Source: Streptomyces violaceusniger (GTDB lineage Bacteria; Actinomycetota; Actinomycetes; Streptomycetales; Streptomycetaceae). Taken from it: a stretch of DNA of 64,000 bases. The notes beneath the pieces were generated by a model. The model had not been told where the DNA came from. It saw only the letters and a list, made by a program, of their open reading frames with translations, and searched no databases. A program made the position numbers and the translations under genes. Within the stretch, counting starts at the first letter, position 1; the number at the start of each line of letters is the position of its first letter. Positions 46,697 to 56,261 of the stretch are shown one piece after another. Location of the stretch: NCBI GenBank assembly GCA_005405945.1, contig BJHW01000002.1, positions 868,001 to 932,000 of the forward strand. Reading direction: 5' to 3'.

Positions 46697-47562
46697 TTCG
46701 GCAGGGCGAGGTGGCGGAGCTTGTCGGGGTTGATGACCGCGTCGATCTCGGTGATCCGGCCGTGGTGCACGGAGAACGCGAAGACCACGGCCTGCCCGCC
46801 CGCGCTGTCGACCAGGACCAGGCCCGGGGCGCCGTTGACGTCGCGGTGGTGCACCAGCATCGTGGCCGGGTCGAAGGCCCGGGCCAGCCGCTGGGCGAAG
46901 CGCGCCACCTTCTCGTTCCCCAGCACCGGGACCCGCGCCGCCGCCACCTTGCCGCCGCCGTCCGAGCGCCAGACGACCTCCGGATCCAGGATCTCCAGCA
47001 GCCCGTCCATGTCGCCACCCATGACCGCCCGGAGGAACGCGTCCACGGCCCGCCGGTGCTCCGCGCGGTCCACCGTGCGCCGCGGCGCTTCCGCCCGGAC
47101 CCGCTTGCGGGCGCGGGAGGCCAGCTGCCGTACGGACTCCGGGCTCCGGCCCACCACCTCGGCGATCTCGGGGAACGGCACCGAGAAGACATCGTGCAGG
47201 ATGAAGGCGGTCCGCTCCGCCGGAGTCAGCCGCTCCAGCACGGTGAGCAGCGCCAGCCCCACCGACTCGTCCAGCGTCACCCGGTCCTCCGGACCGTCGG
47301 CCGTCACCACCGGCTCGGGCAGCCAGGGGCCGACGTAACGCTCGCGCCGCACCCGCGCCGAACCCAGCAGGTCGTAACAGATGCGGCTGACGACGGTGGT
47401 CAGATACGCGCGGGGGTCGGCGACCTCGTCCGCGGGCAGCGCCTGCCAGCGCAGCCAGGTCTCCTGCACCGCGTCATCGGCGTCGGCGACCGAGCCGGTG
47501 ATGCGATACGCGACGGCCCACAGCCGGTCGCGCTGCTGTTCGAAGGCGGTCAGCTCTGCCAT
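46690..47562 (-). CDS. ECF41-family RNA polymerase sigma factor with SnoaL-like C-terminal domain
   Basis: A 290-residue protein. Region 2 (about 8-75): FEQQRDRLWAVAYRITGSVADADDAVQ, with YLTTVVSRICYDLL. Region 4 (about 115-165): LTPAERTAFILHDVFSVPFPEIAEVV and ESVRQLASRARKRV. The C-terminal SnoaL-like domain of about 120 residues contains the ECF41 hallmark DGGGK and ends with INPDKLRHLA. In ECF41 proteins this domain takes the place of a separate anti-sigma factor. ATG 47562 has AGGA upstream. An ECF41 promoter lies 32 bases before it (autoregulation), and a second precedes the next gene downstream. Confidence 0.93.
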   Translation of the reverse strand: MAELTAFEQQRDRLWAVAYRITGSVADADDAVQETWLRWQALPADEVADPRAYLTTVVSRICYDLLGSARVRRERYVGPWLPEPVVTADGPEDRVTLDESVGLALLTVLERLTPAERTAFILHDVFSVPFPEIAEVVGRSPESVRQLASRARKRVRAEAPRRTVDRAEHRRAVDAFLRAVMGGDMDGLLEILDPEVVWRSDGGGKVAAARVPVLGNEKVARFAQRLARAFDPATMLVHHRDVNGAPGLVLVDSAGGQAVVFAFSVHHGRITEIDAVINPDKLRHLALPNL

Positions 47563-47593
47563 GTCCTGATCCTCTCCTCGGCCTGAGAAGGAG

Positions 47594-47620
47594 GACGAGA
47601 CGGCGGGCCGAAGTGTGACG
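47594..47620 (-). promoter_or_regulatory. ECF41-type autoregulatory promoter of the sigma gene
   Basis: On the minus strand: CGTCACA (47620-47614), a 16-base spacer, then CGTC (47597-47594). The spacers of this promoter and the one at 46617-46643 are also similar (both CTCGGGCC/TTCGGCCC-like then CGCCGT), suggesting a duplicated promoter. Confidence 0.85.
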
Positions 47621-47701
47621 GCCGCCTTGCGGGGGCGTAGTTGTCCCCATCTGGGCGGGGCGGGGCTGGCGCGGGGGCCACGGCAGGCGTAAGCAGTAGA
47701 T

Positions 47702-48816
47702 GTGCACACGCGGCAAGGTCCCTCGGATCCGCGCCGGCCAAGGTGGCGGACCCGCGTCTTGGTCGTGATCCCCTGCTGGTCATCGGGCTGATCACGCTCG
47801 GCGATGTGCTCACCCCGGCGAATATCCGGCTCAGCCCGCTGCTGATCGCGGCCCCCGCCATGACCGCCTCGTTCGCCGGTCCCCTGCTCACCGCGTGCGT
47901 CGGGCTCCTGGCCGTCGTCGCCCAGGTCGCGGCGAACGCCTCGGAGGGGCTTCTCGGCCATCCCGGCCGACTGACCGAGGTGATCACCCTGGCCCTGGTC
48001 TCGGCGATGATCGTGCTGTTCCGCGCGGTGCTCGACCGGCACATGCGCGAGCTGAACCGGGTGCGGGCGGTGGCCGATGTGGCGCAGCGGGTGCTGCTGC
48101 GGCCGCTCCCCGGAAGGGTCGGCCCGCTGCTGATCGCCTCGGTCTACCTCGCGGCCGAGCCCGGGGCGGAGATCGGCGGCGATCTGTACGCGGCGGCGCG
48201 CACCGCGAACGCCACCCGCCTGATCATCGGCGATGTCCGGGGCAGCGGGCTGACCGCCGTCGCGGACGCCTCCCTGGTGCTCGGCGCCTTCCGTGCGATC
48301 GCCCACTGGCCCGTACCGCTGACCGATCTGGCGTCCCACCTGGACACCGCCCTGTCCGCGGAGCGGACCGAACCCCGCGACAAGGCGCCCGGGGCGGGGG
48401 AGTCGTTCGTCACCGCCGCCGTGCTGGAGATCCCCGACGACCTGCCGGTGGTCCGGCTCGTCAACTGCGGACATCCGGCGCCGCTGCTGCTGCGCGACTC
48501 CGGTGTCAAGGCGCTGGAGGGCCAGGCGCCCGCACTGCCGCTGGGCCTCGGCCACCTGGCGGCCGGCCGCTACTACACCGAGAACTTCCCGTTCGACGAG
48601 GGCGATCAGCTGCTGCTCTACACCGACGGGGTGATCGAGGCGCGGAACAGCGAGGGCGCCTTCTTCCCGCTCGCCGAGCGGCTCCCGGGAGCGGACGGCG
48701 GCGGCCCCCAGTACCTCGTCGACCGTCTGCAGCGCGATCTGCTCAGCCACACGGGCGGCCACCAGGGCGATGACGCCGCTATGGTCGTCCTCGAACGCCA
48801 CCGGGTGGCGCGCTGA
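47702..48816 (+). CDS. Membrane PP2C/SpoIIE-type protein phosphatase (apparent frameshift)
   Basis: 371 residues when repaired. Three membrane helices in the first about 120 residues (around LLVIGLITLGDVL, SFAGPLLTACVGLLAVVAQV and LTEVITLALVSAMIVLF) precede a SpoIIE-type phosphatase with GAEIGGDLYAAART, IIGDVRGSGLTAV, RLVNCGHPAPLLL and GDDAAMVVLERH. The first 23 codons (VHTRQGPSDPRRPRWRTRVL) are in another frame; a fifth C at 47770-47773 joins them to LLVIGL and gives 372 codons. The GTG has no strong ribosome site. It is divergent from the ECF41 gene, with the autoregulatory promoter in the shared spacer. Confidence 0.82.
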
Positions 48817-48906
48817 CGCACCCGTGGCGCGCTGACGCGCCGATGGCTCCGGACCGGTGTCCGCTCGCGGAACCGCCCAGGAACGGACATCGGTATCGAT
48901 CGCTCG

Positions 48907-48918
48907 TAAACTGGTCAT
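48907..48918 (+). promoter_or_regulatory. Probable leaderless promoter of the Clp ATPase gene
   Basis: TAAACT (48907-48912) ends six bases before the ATG and no ribosome site is present, the classical layout of leaderless actinobacterial transcripts. The -35 element is not clear. Confidence 0.45.
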
Positions 48919-51549
48919 ATGGGCAGCGGGAACGAGGGCCCGAACCAGGGCCCCGAGGACTTCGGGCCGGATCCACTCGGCGATTTCCTCGCACGCTTCC
49001 TCGGGACCGGGCCGGCCGGGCAACGGCCCGATTCGCGCCATGTCGACTTCGGCCGGCTGATGAGCGAGAACGCACGCCATCTCGTCTCGGCCGCAGCCTC
49101 CTACGCCGCCGAACACGGCAGCACCGACCTCGATACCGAACATCTGCTGCGGGCGGCGCTCGCCGCCGAGCCCACCCGGACCATGGTCTCGCGCGCCGGA
49201 GCCGACCCCGACCGGATCGCCGCGGAGATCGACCGGGAGGCGGGGGGCGGGCCGCCGCGCAACTCGGTCGCCGTCACCCCGGCCGTCAAACGGGCGTTGC
49301 TCGACGCCCATGAGATAGCCCGCTCGCGCGGCTCCTCGTACATCGGCCCCGAACACGTGCTGATCGCGCTCGCCGCCAACCGCGAGTCCACCGCCGGGCA
49401 GATCCTGGGCGCCGCCCGCTTCGAACCCCGGGCCCCCGGCCCGCCGACCGGCGGGCTCACCCCGAGCGCCCCCACGGTCGACCAGCGGCCCGTCGTGGAC
49501 CAGCGGAAGACCCCGAACCTCGACCGGTTCGGCCGCGATCTGACCGAACTGGCCCGTGAGGGGCGGATCGACCCGGTGATCGGCCGTGACGAGGAGATCG
49601 AGCAGAGCGTCGAGGTGCTCGCCCGGCGCGGCAAGAACAACCCCGTCCTCATCGGCGAGGCCGGAGTCGGCAAGACGGCCGTCGTCGAAGGGCTCGCCCA
49701 GCGGATCACCGACGCCGATGTGCCGGACATCCTGCTCGGCCGCCGGGTCGTCCAGCTCGACATCGCGAGCGTCGTGGCCGGCACCCGCTTCCGCGGCGAC
49801 TTCGAGCAGCGCGTCACCAGCATCGTCGACGAGATCCGCACCAACTCCGACGAATTGATCATCTTCATCGACGAGCTGCACACGGTGGTCGGCGCCGGCG
49901 GCGGTGGCTCCGAGGGCGGCCAGATGGACGCCGGCAACCTCCTCAAGCCCGCGCTCGCCCGCGGCGAACTGCATGTGATGGGCGCGACCACGCTCCGGGA
50001 GTACCGCCAGTACATCGAGAAGGACGCCGCGCTCGCCCGCCGCTTCCAGCCCATCATGGTCCCCGAGCCCACCTCCGCGGACGCCGTCGCCATCCTGCAC
50101 GGCCTCCGCGACCGCTACGAGGCCCATCACCAGGTCCGTTACACCGACGAGGCGCTGCTCGCCGCCGTCGAGCTCTCCGACCGCTATCTGACCGACCGTT
50201 TCCTGCCCGACAAGGCCATCGACCTCATGGACCAGGCGGGGGCCCGGGTACGGCTGCGCTCCAGCGCCCGCGGCACCGATCTGCGCGCCCTGGAGCGGGA
50301 GGTCGAGCAGCTCACCCGGGACAAGGACCAGGCCGTGGCGTCCGAGAGCTATGAGCGCGCCACGTCCCTGCGGGACCGGATCGGCGAGCTGAACAACCGG
50401 ATCGCACGGGCGTGCGAAACGCAGTACCACGGCGGGCGCGTCGCCGAGGTCACCGTCGAGGACATCGCCGAGATCGTCTCCCGGCAGACCGGAATCCCCG
50501 TCTCCAGCCTCACCCAGGAGGAGCGCGAACGCCTGCTGGGCCTGGAGGAACACCTCCACCGTCGGGTCGTCGGGCAGGAGGAGGCCGTGTCCGCCGTGGC
50601 CGACGCGGTCCTGCGCGCCCGCGCCGGACTCGCCGACCCGGGCCGCCCCAGCGGCAGCTTCCTCTTCCTCGGCCCCACCGGCGTCGGCAAGACCGAACTC
50701 GCCCGCGCGCTGGCCGAGGCGCTCTTCGGCAGCGAGGACCGCATGGTCCGCCTCGACATGAGCGAGTACCAGGAGAAGCACACCGTCAGCCGGCTGGTCG
50801 GCGCGCCGCCCGGATACGTCGGGCACGAGGAGGCCGGACAGCTCACCGAGGCGGTGCGCCGCCAGCCCTACTCGCTGCTGCTCATGGACGAGGTGGAGAA
50901 GGCCCACCCCGATGTCTTCAACATCCTGCTCCAGGTGCTCGACGACGGCAGGCTGACGGACGCCCAGGGCCGCGCCATCGACTTCAAGAACACCGTCATC
51001 GTGATGACCAGCAACCTCGGCTCGGAGACCGTCACCGGACGCGGTGGCCCCCTGGGCTTTGGCGGCGGTGGCGAGGAGGCCGACGACGCGGTGCGCCGGG
51101 AGCGGGTGTTGCGCCCGCTGCGGGAGCACTTCCGCCCGGAGTTCCTCAACCGCATCGACGAGATCATCATCTTCCGCCGGCTCGCCGACGAGCAGCTGCG
51201 GCAGATCGCCGATGTGCTGCTGGAGGAGACCCGGCGCCGGCTGCACGCCCAGGACGTCGGCGTGGAGTTCACCCCGGCCGCCGTCGACTGGCTGGCCAAA
51301 CACGGACACCAGCCGGAGTACGGCGCCCGGCCGCTGCGCCGCACCATCCAGCGCGAGGTCGACAATCCGCTCTCCCGGATGCTGCTCGGCGGCGAGCTGC
51401 CCGCGCACAGCCAGGTCCGGGTCGATGTGCACAACGACCAGCTGACCTTCCACACACGGGACGCCGCCGACCGGACGGGCCGGCCCGGCGTGCCGGGGCC
51501 GCCTGAACAGCCCGGTGGGACGGAGCGACCGGGGCCGCCGGAGCCGTAG
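48919..51549 (+). CDS. Clp-family AAA+ unfoldase (ClpC/ClpA-like)
   Basis: An 876-residue HSP100 ATPase. A Gly/Pro-rich N-terminal extension (about 45 residues) precedes a double Clp-N repeat (about 45-165), AAA1 (PVLIGEAGVGKTAVVEGLAQR, LIIFIDELHTVVGAG), a short middle region with a UVR-like helix (TRDKDQAVASESYERATSLR) and AAA2 (SFLFLGPTGVGKTELARALA, LLLMDEVEKAHPDVFN). The PLGFGG loop after the TSNLGSET segment matches the LGF-type tripeptide used to dock ClpP. The C-terminal tail is Pro/Gly-rich. It differs from housekeeping ClpC, which lacks the extension, so it is probably an accessory paralogue. No clpP or adaptor gene is nearby. Confidence 0.88.
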   Translation: MGSGNEGPNQGPEDFGPDPLGDFLARFLGTGPAGQRPDSRHVDFGRLMSENARHLVSAAASYAAEHGSTDLDTEHLLRAALAAEPTRTMVSRAGADPDRIAAEIDREAGGGPPRNSVAVTPAVKRALLDAHEIARSRGSSYIGPEHVLIALAANRESTAGQILGAARFEPRAPGPPTGGLTPSAPTVDQRPVVDQRKTPNLDRFGRDLTELAREGRIDPVIGRDEEIEQSVEVLARRGKNNPVLIGEAGVGKTAVVEGLAQRITDADVPDILLGRRVVQLDIASVVAGTRFRGDFEQRVTSIVDEIRTNSDELIIFIDELHTVVGAGGGGSEGGQMDAGNLLKPALARGELHVMGATTLREYRQYIEKDAALARRFQPIMVPEPTSADAVAILHGLRDRYEAHHQVRYTDEALLAAVELSDRYLTDRFLPDKAIDLMDQAGARVRLRSSARGTDLRALEREVEQLTRDKDQAVASESYERATSLRDRIGELNNRIARACETQYHGGRVAEVTVEDIAEIVSRQTGIPVSSLTQEERERLLGLEEHLHRRVVGQEEAVSAVADAVLRARAGLADPGRPSGSFLFLGPTGVGKTELARALAEALFGSEDRMVRLDMSEYQEKHTVSRLVGAPPGYVGHEEAGQLTEAVRRQPYSLLLMDEVEKAHPDVFNILLQVLDDGRLTDAQGRAIDFKNTVIVMTSNLGSETVTGRGGPLGFGGGGEEADDAVRRERVLRPLREHFRPEFLNRIDEIIIFRRLADEQLRQIADVLLEETRRRLHAQDVGVEFTPAAVDWLAKHGHQPEYGARPLRRTIQREVDNPLSRMLLGGELPAHSQVRVDVHNDQLTFHTRDAADRTGRPGVPGPPEQPGGTERPGPPEP

Positions 51550-51569
51550 CGCCACCGGCGGCGAGCGGG

Positions 51570-52739
51570 TCAACGGCCCATGGACAGGCCGTCCTTCTTG
51601 GCGCCCCGGCTGAGCACCGCCTCCTGGATGGTGCTCAGGGCGCTGGTGTAACCCGGGTTGCCGGGGCTCTTCTCCAGGGCCCGGGGAAGGTTCACCAGGG
51701 TGATCGGATCGTTGTCCACGGCGTGCGGGATGTACTCCGCCTTCTTCACCTGCCACGCCCTGCCCGGGGCGGAGGGCGGGGTGAAGGTGAAGCGCGCCGC
51801 CGAGCCCATCTGGCCGCGCTTGTCGGGCATGACCCCCGCGATCTGGTCGCCCATGCCGTAGACCACCCAGGTGCCGTTGACCTTCTCGTACGCCTGGGGG
51901 ATATGGGCGTGGGTGCCGATGATCAGGTCGATGTCGCGGCGGCCGTCGTCCTTGGAGGCGGTGAGCTTCTTGGCGAGCGAGAGCTGGAGTTTGTCCGGCG
52001 CCTGCTGCCACTCGGTGCCCCAGTGCACGCTGACGACGACCACATCGGCCCCGGCGCGCCGGGCGGCCCGCGCGTCCTTGATGATTCGCGCCGGATTGAT
52101 GAGGTTGACCAGCCACGACTTGCCCTTGGGGACCGGGATGCCGTTGGTGCCGTAGGCGTAGGCGAGATGGGCCACCTTGGCACCCCCGGCCTCCAGGATC
52201 GTGGGACGGACGCGCTCCGCGGCGGAACGGGCCGATCCGGCGTGCTTGAGCCCCACCTTGTCCATGGCGTCGAGGGTGCGGACCACCCCCTCCGGACCGG
52301 CGTCGAGGGTGTGGTTGGAGGCGGTGGAGCAGGAGTCGTAGCCGATGTCCTTCACGGCCGAGGCGAGCTGCGGGGGCGTCTTGAAGGTCGGATAGCCGGT
52401 GAACGGCCCGTGGGCGGCCCCGTAGACGGTCTCCATGTGGCAGATGGCCAGGTCGGCCCGGGCGACGACGGGCGCGGCCGCCCGGATCATGCGCCGGAAG
52501 TCATAGCTCTCACCGCCCGAGTCCGCCTTCGCCTGCCGGATGACGGAGGCGTGCACCAGCAGATCGCCGGTGGCCACGAGGGTGAACTTCTTCATGGACC
52601 CGCTCCTGGCCACCGCCGAGGTCTTCGATGGCTTCTCCTCGGCCTTCGGGGCGGCCGGTGTCCCGCTGCCGCACGCGGTGGCGGCGCCGAGCAGGGCGAC
52701 GGCGAGAAGCGCCGTCCGATGGCGTGGGTGATGGGACAC
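51570..52739 (-). CDS. CapA-family (poly-gamma-glutamate capsule type) lipoprotein
   Basis: A 389-residue secreted protein. The lipobox is LLGAATACGSG. The CapA/PGA_cap metallophosphatase-like domain begins LVATGDLLVHASVI and has DLAICHMETVYG, TASNHTLDAGPEG, VVSVHWGTEWQ, LIIGTHAHIPQ and WVVYGMGDQIAG, the usual metal-ligand pattern. Start GTG 52739 has GGAG six bases upstream. CapA relatives act in polymer capsule formation or as cell-surface phosphatases. There is no capBC here, so a capsule role cannot be claimed. A palindromic operator lies directly upstream. Confidence 0.87.
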   Translation of the reverse strand: MSHHPRHRTALLAVALLGAATACGSGTPAAPKAEEKPSKTSAVARSGSMKKFTLVATGDLLVHASVIRQAKADSGGESYDFRRMIRAAAPVVARADLAICHMETVYGAAHGPFTGYPTFKTPPQLASAVKDIGYDSCSTASNHTLDAGPEGVVRTLDAMDKVGLKHAGSARSAAERVRPTILEAGGAKVAHLAYAYGTNGIPVPKGKSWLVNLINPARIIKDARAARRAGADVVVVSVHWGTEWQQAPDKLQLSLAKKLTASKDDGRRDIDLIIGTHAHIPQAYEKVNGTWVVYGMGDQIAGVMPDKRGQMGSAARFTFTPPSAPGRAWQVKKAEYIPHAVDNDPITLVNLPRALEKSPGNPGYTSALSTIQEAVLSRGAKKDGLSMGR

Positions 52740-53084
52740 GGTGCACTCCGCACTGGTCCGACCATGTCGGACCCTTTTGTTCTGATTGTCGGATTGTCGT
52801 ATTTATTGCACGACATCAGAGGGGCTTGCGGAGTGGTGGGGAGCTTCACCGGTTCGGCCGAGCGGTTGCACCCGATGGGCCTGGTCAACCCCTGGCCGGC
52901 GCCCAACGATGGGACAATGCGCGCCTGCCGCGCGACGCCATGGCCGGGGCGGCCCCCGGGTGGTCGTTCGCCGTGTAACTCCCTTGTGAACAAGGCCGGT
53001 TAGCGGTGCACACGGGGTGCGGAGCTGACACCATGAGGGGGTAGCTCGCGGGCATCCGCGGTGGGACCTCGGGGAGGGCGTTCC
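52740..53084. promoter_or_regulatory. Divergent region with a 19-base palindrome upstream of capA-like gene
   Basis: 345 bases between the CapA-like and methyltransferase genes. Near the CapA start lies GGTCCGACCATGTCGGACC (52755-52773), with seven-base arms, a candidate operator. An AT-richer stretch (52770-52815) with a repeated GATTGTCG follows and probably holds promoters. Nothing else recognisable. Confidence 0.6.
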
Positions 53085-53936
53085 ATGCAGATCGGACGGC
53101 CCAGCATCACCGCCCGCGGCGCGGCCGCGTTCCGCGCGGCCCACCAGGAGTTGGAGGGCGGCCGGGTGTTCCACGACCCGCTGGCGCTCCGCATCCTCGC
53201 CGCCGACGCGGACGACCCCGTCCTCGAGGCGGCCTTCCACCCCGAGCGCGAGGATGTGCGGCTGTCCGTGGCCGCCCGTGCGCGGTTCGCCGAGGACGCC
53301 GTCGCGGCCGCCGTGGCACGCGGGGTACGGCAGGCGGTGGCGCTCGGGGCCGGGCTGGACACCTTCGGCTGCCGCAATCCGTACGAGGCGGAGGGCCTGA
53401 AGGTGTTCGAGGTGGACCATCCCGCCACCCAGGAGTGGAAGCGCGACCGGCTGGCCGCCGCGGAGATCCCCGTACCGCCGTCACTGACCTTCGCGCCGGT
53501 GGACTTCGAGCGGCAGAGCCTGGTCGGCGGGCTGACGGCGGCGGGCTTCGACCCGGCCCGCCCGGCGTTCTTCTGCTGGCTCGGGGTGGTGCCGTATCTG
53601 ACGCACACCGCCGTGCTGGACACGCTCGGCTTCATCGCGGCCCTGCCGGACGGCTCGGGCGTGGTCTTCGACTACGGTGAGCCGCCGGACGCGCTGCCAC
53701 CGGAGCAACGCGCCGTGCACGAGGCGCGCGCGGCGTGGGCCGCCGAGGCCGACGAGCCCTTCCTCAGCTTCTTCACCCCGGATGAGCTCGCCGACGAACT
53801 GCGCCGGCTGGGCTTCTCCGCGAGGGAGGACATCCGCTACCGCGACCTCACGGCCCGGTACGAGAGCGGCCACCGCATGGCCGACGGAAACGCGGACCTC
53901 GGTGCCCATGTGATCCATGCCTGGACGCGGGGCTGA
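53085..53936 (+). CDS. SAM-dependent methyltransferase, leucine carboxyl methyltransferase-like (TIGR00027 type)
   Basis: A 283-residue protein of the actinobacterial LCM-like family: ITARGAAAFRAAHQ, FHDPLALRIL, the SAM loop ARGVRQAVALGAGLDTFGCR, VFEVDHPATQEWKRDRLA and FCWLGVVPYLT. ATG 53085 follows GGGGAGGG at eight bases. Substrates of this widespread family are mostly unknown. It is monocistronic, ending at a hairpin shared with the convergent CocE gene. Confidence 0.88.
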   Translation: MQIGRPSITARGAAAFRAAHQELEGGRVFHDPLALRILAADADDPVLEAAFHPEREDVRLSVAARARFAEDAVAAAVARGVRQAVALGAGLDTFGCRNPYEAEGLKVFEVDHPATQEWKRDRLAAAEIPVPPSLTFAPVDFERQSLVGGLTAAGFDPARPAFFCWLGVVPYLTHTAVLDTLGFIAALPDGSGVVFDYGEPPDALPPEQRAVHEARAAWAAEADEPFLSFFTPDELADELRRLGFSAREDIRYRDLTARYESGHRMADGNADLGAHVIHAWTRG

Positions 53937-53975
53937 GCGCGCGGACGGGGGTAGAGCGCCTGGCCACGGGACCGA

Positions 53976-54006
53976 GCCCGGGCCGCCGGTGAACGGCGAC
54001 CCGGGC
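53976..54006. terminator. Bidirectional hairpin between convergent genes
   Basis: Arms GCCCGGG (53976-53982) and CCCGGGC (54000-54006), with an inner GCCG/CGGC pair, between the methyltransferase stop and the CocE-type stop (54011). Confidence 0.7.
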
Positions 54007-54010
54007 CTGG

Positions 54011-55917
54011 TCAACGGGCCTGCCGACGAAGGGAGTTACGAAGCCCATCGGCGGCGGTCACCGGTACGGTGACCCGGCTGCCGCCCAGGTCCACCGCCAC
54101 CCCGGTCCCGGTCGCCTCCTCGAAGTAGAGGAAGTCGGCGTCGGTGCCGCCGAGGACCAGCCCCAGCCGATGGCCCGGCTTGATCTCGTAGTCGCCCGGC
54201 AGGGTCTTCCAGGTGATCTGGTAGGACCGGCCGGGGTGAGTGGCTCGGGAGTGGTGAGCGAGTGGCGGTTCTGGGCGTCCATCCAGCCCCGGGCGATCAC
54301 CTCGGAGGGCTTGCGCGCCGTCACATTGGCGGTCCGCTGGTAGCAGGCGTCGTCCTGGGCGGTGCTCTCCCCGTGGCAGGACTCCTCGTCCAGCCCCCGC
54401 AGACCGTCGTGGATCCGGTTCTGGGGTTCGTTGCGGTTCCAGTCGATCCGTTCGTCCTCGCCGTAGTCCACGAGCAGCGCGGTGAGGTTCGACGTCGGCT
54501 TGTCGAGCGTGACCCGCAGATCCGCGATGGGTGTGCCGGAGAGCCGTAACCCCATGCGCAGCGGCGGGGTGAGGAAGGCCAGCCGGCCCGGGCGGTTCGC
54601 CGACGGGTCGGCGGTGAGATCCGCCTCGCTCAGCTTGGTGTCGGTGAAGGTCCCGGTACCGCTCGCGGGGCTCAGCGCCAGCGAGCCGTCGGGCCCGGGG
54701 CGCAGCGGGACCGAGGAGGTGTCCGCGGGCCAGTCGGCCTGGGTCGTCCAGGTGTCCGGGCCGGTCTGCAGATCGACGCGGGGCTCGTCCATGATTCCGT
54801 TCCGCACGCCGTACAGCCAGTGGTCGAACCACCGGTGCACGGTGTCGACCCACTGCGTGCGCCGACCGGGCCAGTCGAATGGGTCGGTGTGGCCGTAGCG
54901 GCCCAGCCACAGCTTGCGTGGCACCCGGCGCTCGGCCAGCGCACCCCACCAATTCGCGAGCTGGTTGATCCGGATGTTGTAGTCGGTGATGTCATGCGCC
55001 GCGAGGACGCTCGCGCGCACCTTGTCCACCTCGGGCGCGGGCCGCGCGAGGTAATTGCGCTCATGCCAGTGGGCGTTGTAGTTGCCGGTGGCGTCATCCT
55101 CACCGGCCTGCAACCGCTCGCGCACCGCCTGGCACTTCTGGGGCGGGTCGGTGTCCAGCGCGGTCGTCAGATACGAGGCGAAACCGTTCCAGTGCTTGGC
55201 GCCGTTGGTGCGGGCGAACTCGTACCAGGAGCTGACTCCGGAGATCGGGACGATGGTCTCCAGCCCCTCCACTCCGGTGCCCGCCACGGCGTTGGCCAGC
55301 ATGCCCTCGTACGAGTGGCCGATCATGCCCACCTTGCCGGTGGACCAGGAGGCCTTCACCTCGCTGCCGTCAGCCGCGTACGCGGTGGCGCGGCCGCCCA
55401 GCCAGTCGATGGTGGCCTTGGCGGCCGCCACATCGGCGGCGCCGCCGACCGTCAGACAGCCATCGGATCTGCCGGTGCCGGTCACATCGACATCGACCAC
55501 GGCGTAGCCGCGCGGCACGAAGTAATTGTCGTAGAAGAGCGGGAACTTGGCCGGGTTGCCCTGGGCGTCATAGCTCTTCCGCTCCGACTCGAAGCCACGG
55601 CCCACGGTGTCGTTGTAGGGGCTGGAGGACATGATGACCGGTACCTTGAGACCCTGCTGGGTCTCCTTGGGCCGGATGATGTCCACCGCGACCCGGTCCT
55701 CGTGGCCGTCGCCGTCACTGTCGACGGGCGTTTGGACCATGAGGTGCTCGCGCACGGCGTCCGCGTAGGAGAACACCGGCTGAGTACGGCCGTCCACCAC
55801 CTTGGCGGCGGGTCTGGCGGCCGTCCGGGCCGACGCGGGCCCGGCGGGCAGCGCGGCAAGGGCTGTCGACATCGTGAGCGCGGCAATCAGGACCCCGCGC
55901 CATCGTGAAGTGCGCAT
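54011..55917 (-). CDS. Secreted CocE/NonD-family hydrolase (X-Pro dipeptidyl-peptidase type; apparent frameshift)
   Basis: 635 residues when repaired. A Sec signal peptide (WRGVLIAALTMSTALAALPA) precedes an alpha/beta hydrolase with the nucleophile in VGMIGHSYEGMLANAVA, TGTGRSDGCLTVG and the His in LGRYGHTDPFDW, then a jelly-roll C-terminal domain (VDLQTGPDTW, PGDYEIKPGHRLGLVLGGT). It probably releases Xaa-Pro dipeptides outside the cell. The frame breaks at four C at 54232-54235, and a fifth gives EPLTPGRSYQITW and 636 codons. A GGAGG site precedes ATG 55917. It lies downstream of, and in the same direction as, the DUF5988 gene. Confidence 0.88.
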
Positions 55918-56003
55918 ACGGACCTCCTGGCCACGGCCCCCGCCCCGGGACCGCCGGCCGGCGGTGGCCGGTCGGCGGTCCCGGGGATCCGGAGCCATGG
56001 AGG

Positions 56004-56234
56004 CTACTCGGCGATTTTCGTACGCATGGTCCAGCGAAAGATCGCTGTGGTGATGTCAGCGGAATCGTTGACGAGTTCGAAGTGCTCGTATCCATTGCGG
56101 TGCTGGATTTTGAGCTTCTTGCTGGTGAGGGTCGACGGCGCGGTCCTGAATGCCCGGGGCAGATCGTCCGGTCCGCCTTCGAGGACGACCTCGATGGGAC
56201 TGCCCTCGGATAGATAACCGACGTGTTCGCTCAA
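56004..56234 (-). CDS. DUF5988-type small protein
   Basis: A 76-residue protein, LSEHVGYLSEGSPIEVVLEG at the start and FRWTMRTKIAE at the end, matching my memory of the streptomycete DUF5988 family (function unknown, often next to biosynthetic regulators). TTG 56234 is chosen because AAGGAGG lies eight bases before it; a GTG three codons earlier overlaps that site. It follows the SARP gene by 27 bases on the same strand and is probably co-transcribed with it. Confidence 0.75.
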   Translation of the reverse strand: MSEHVGYLSEGSPIEVVLEGGPDDLPRAFRTAPSTLTSKKLKIQHRNGYEHFELVNDSADITTAIFRWTMRTKIAE

Positions 56235-56261
56235 TATTTCCACCTCCTTACGCGGTCCTCC

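Noticed and set aside
46690..52116. Very long minus-strand open frame covering the Clp and CapA genes and continuing into the ECF41 gene
   Set aside because: Only the last about 290 codons (the sigma factor) have family content. The rest is low-complexity antisense of clp and other genes, an effect of very high third-position GC.
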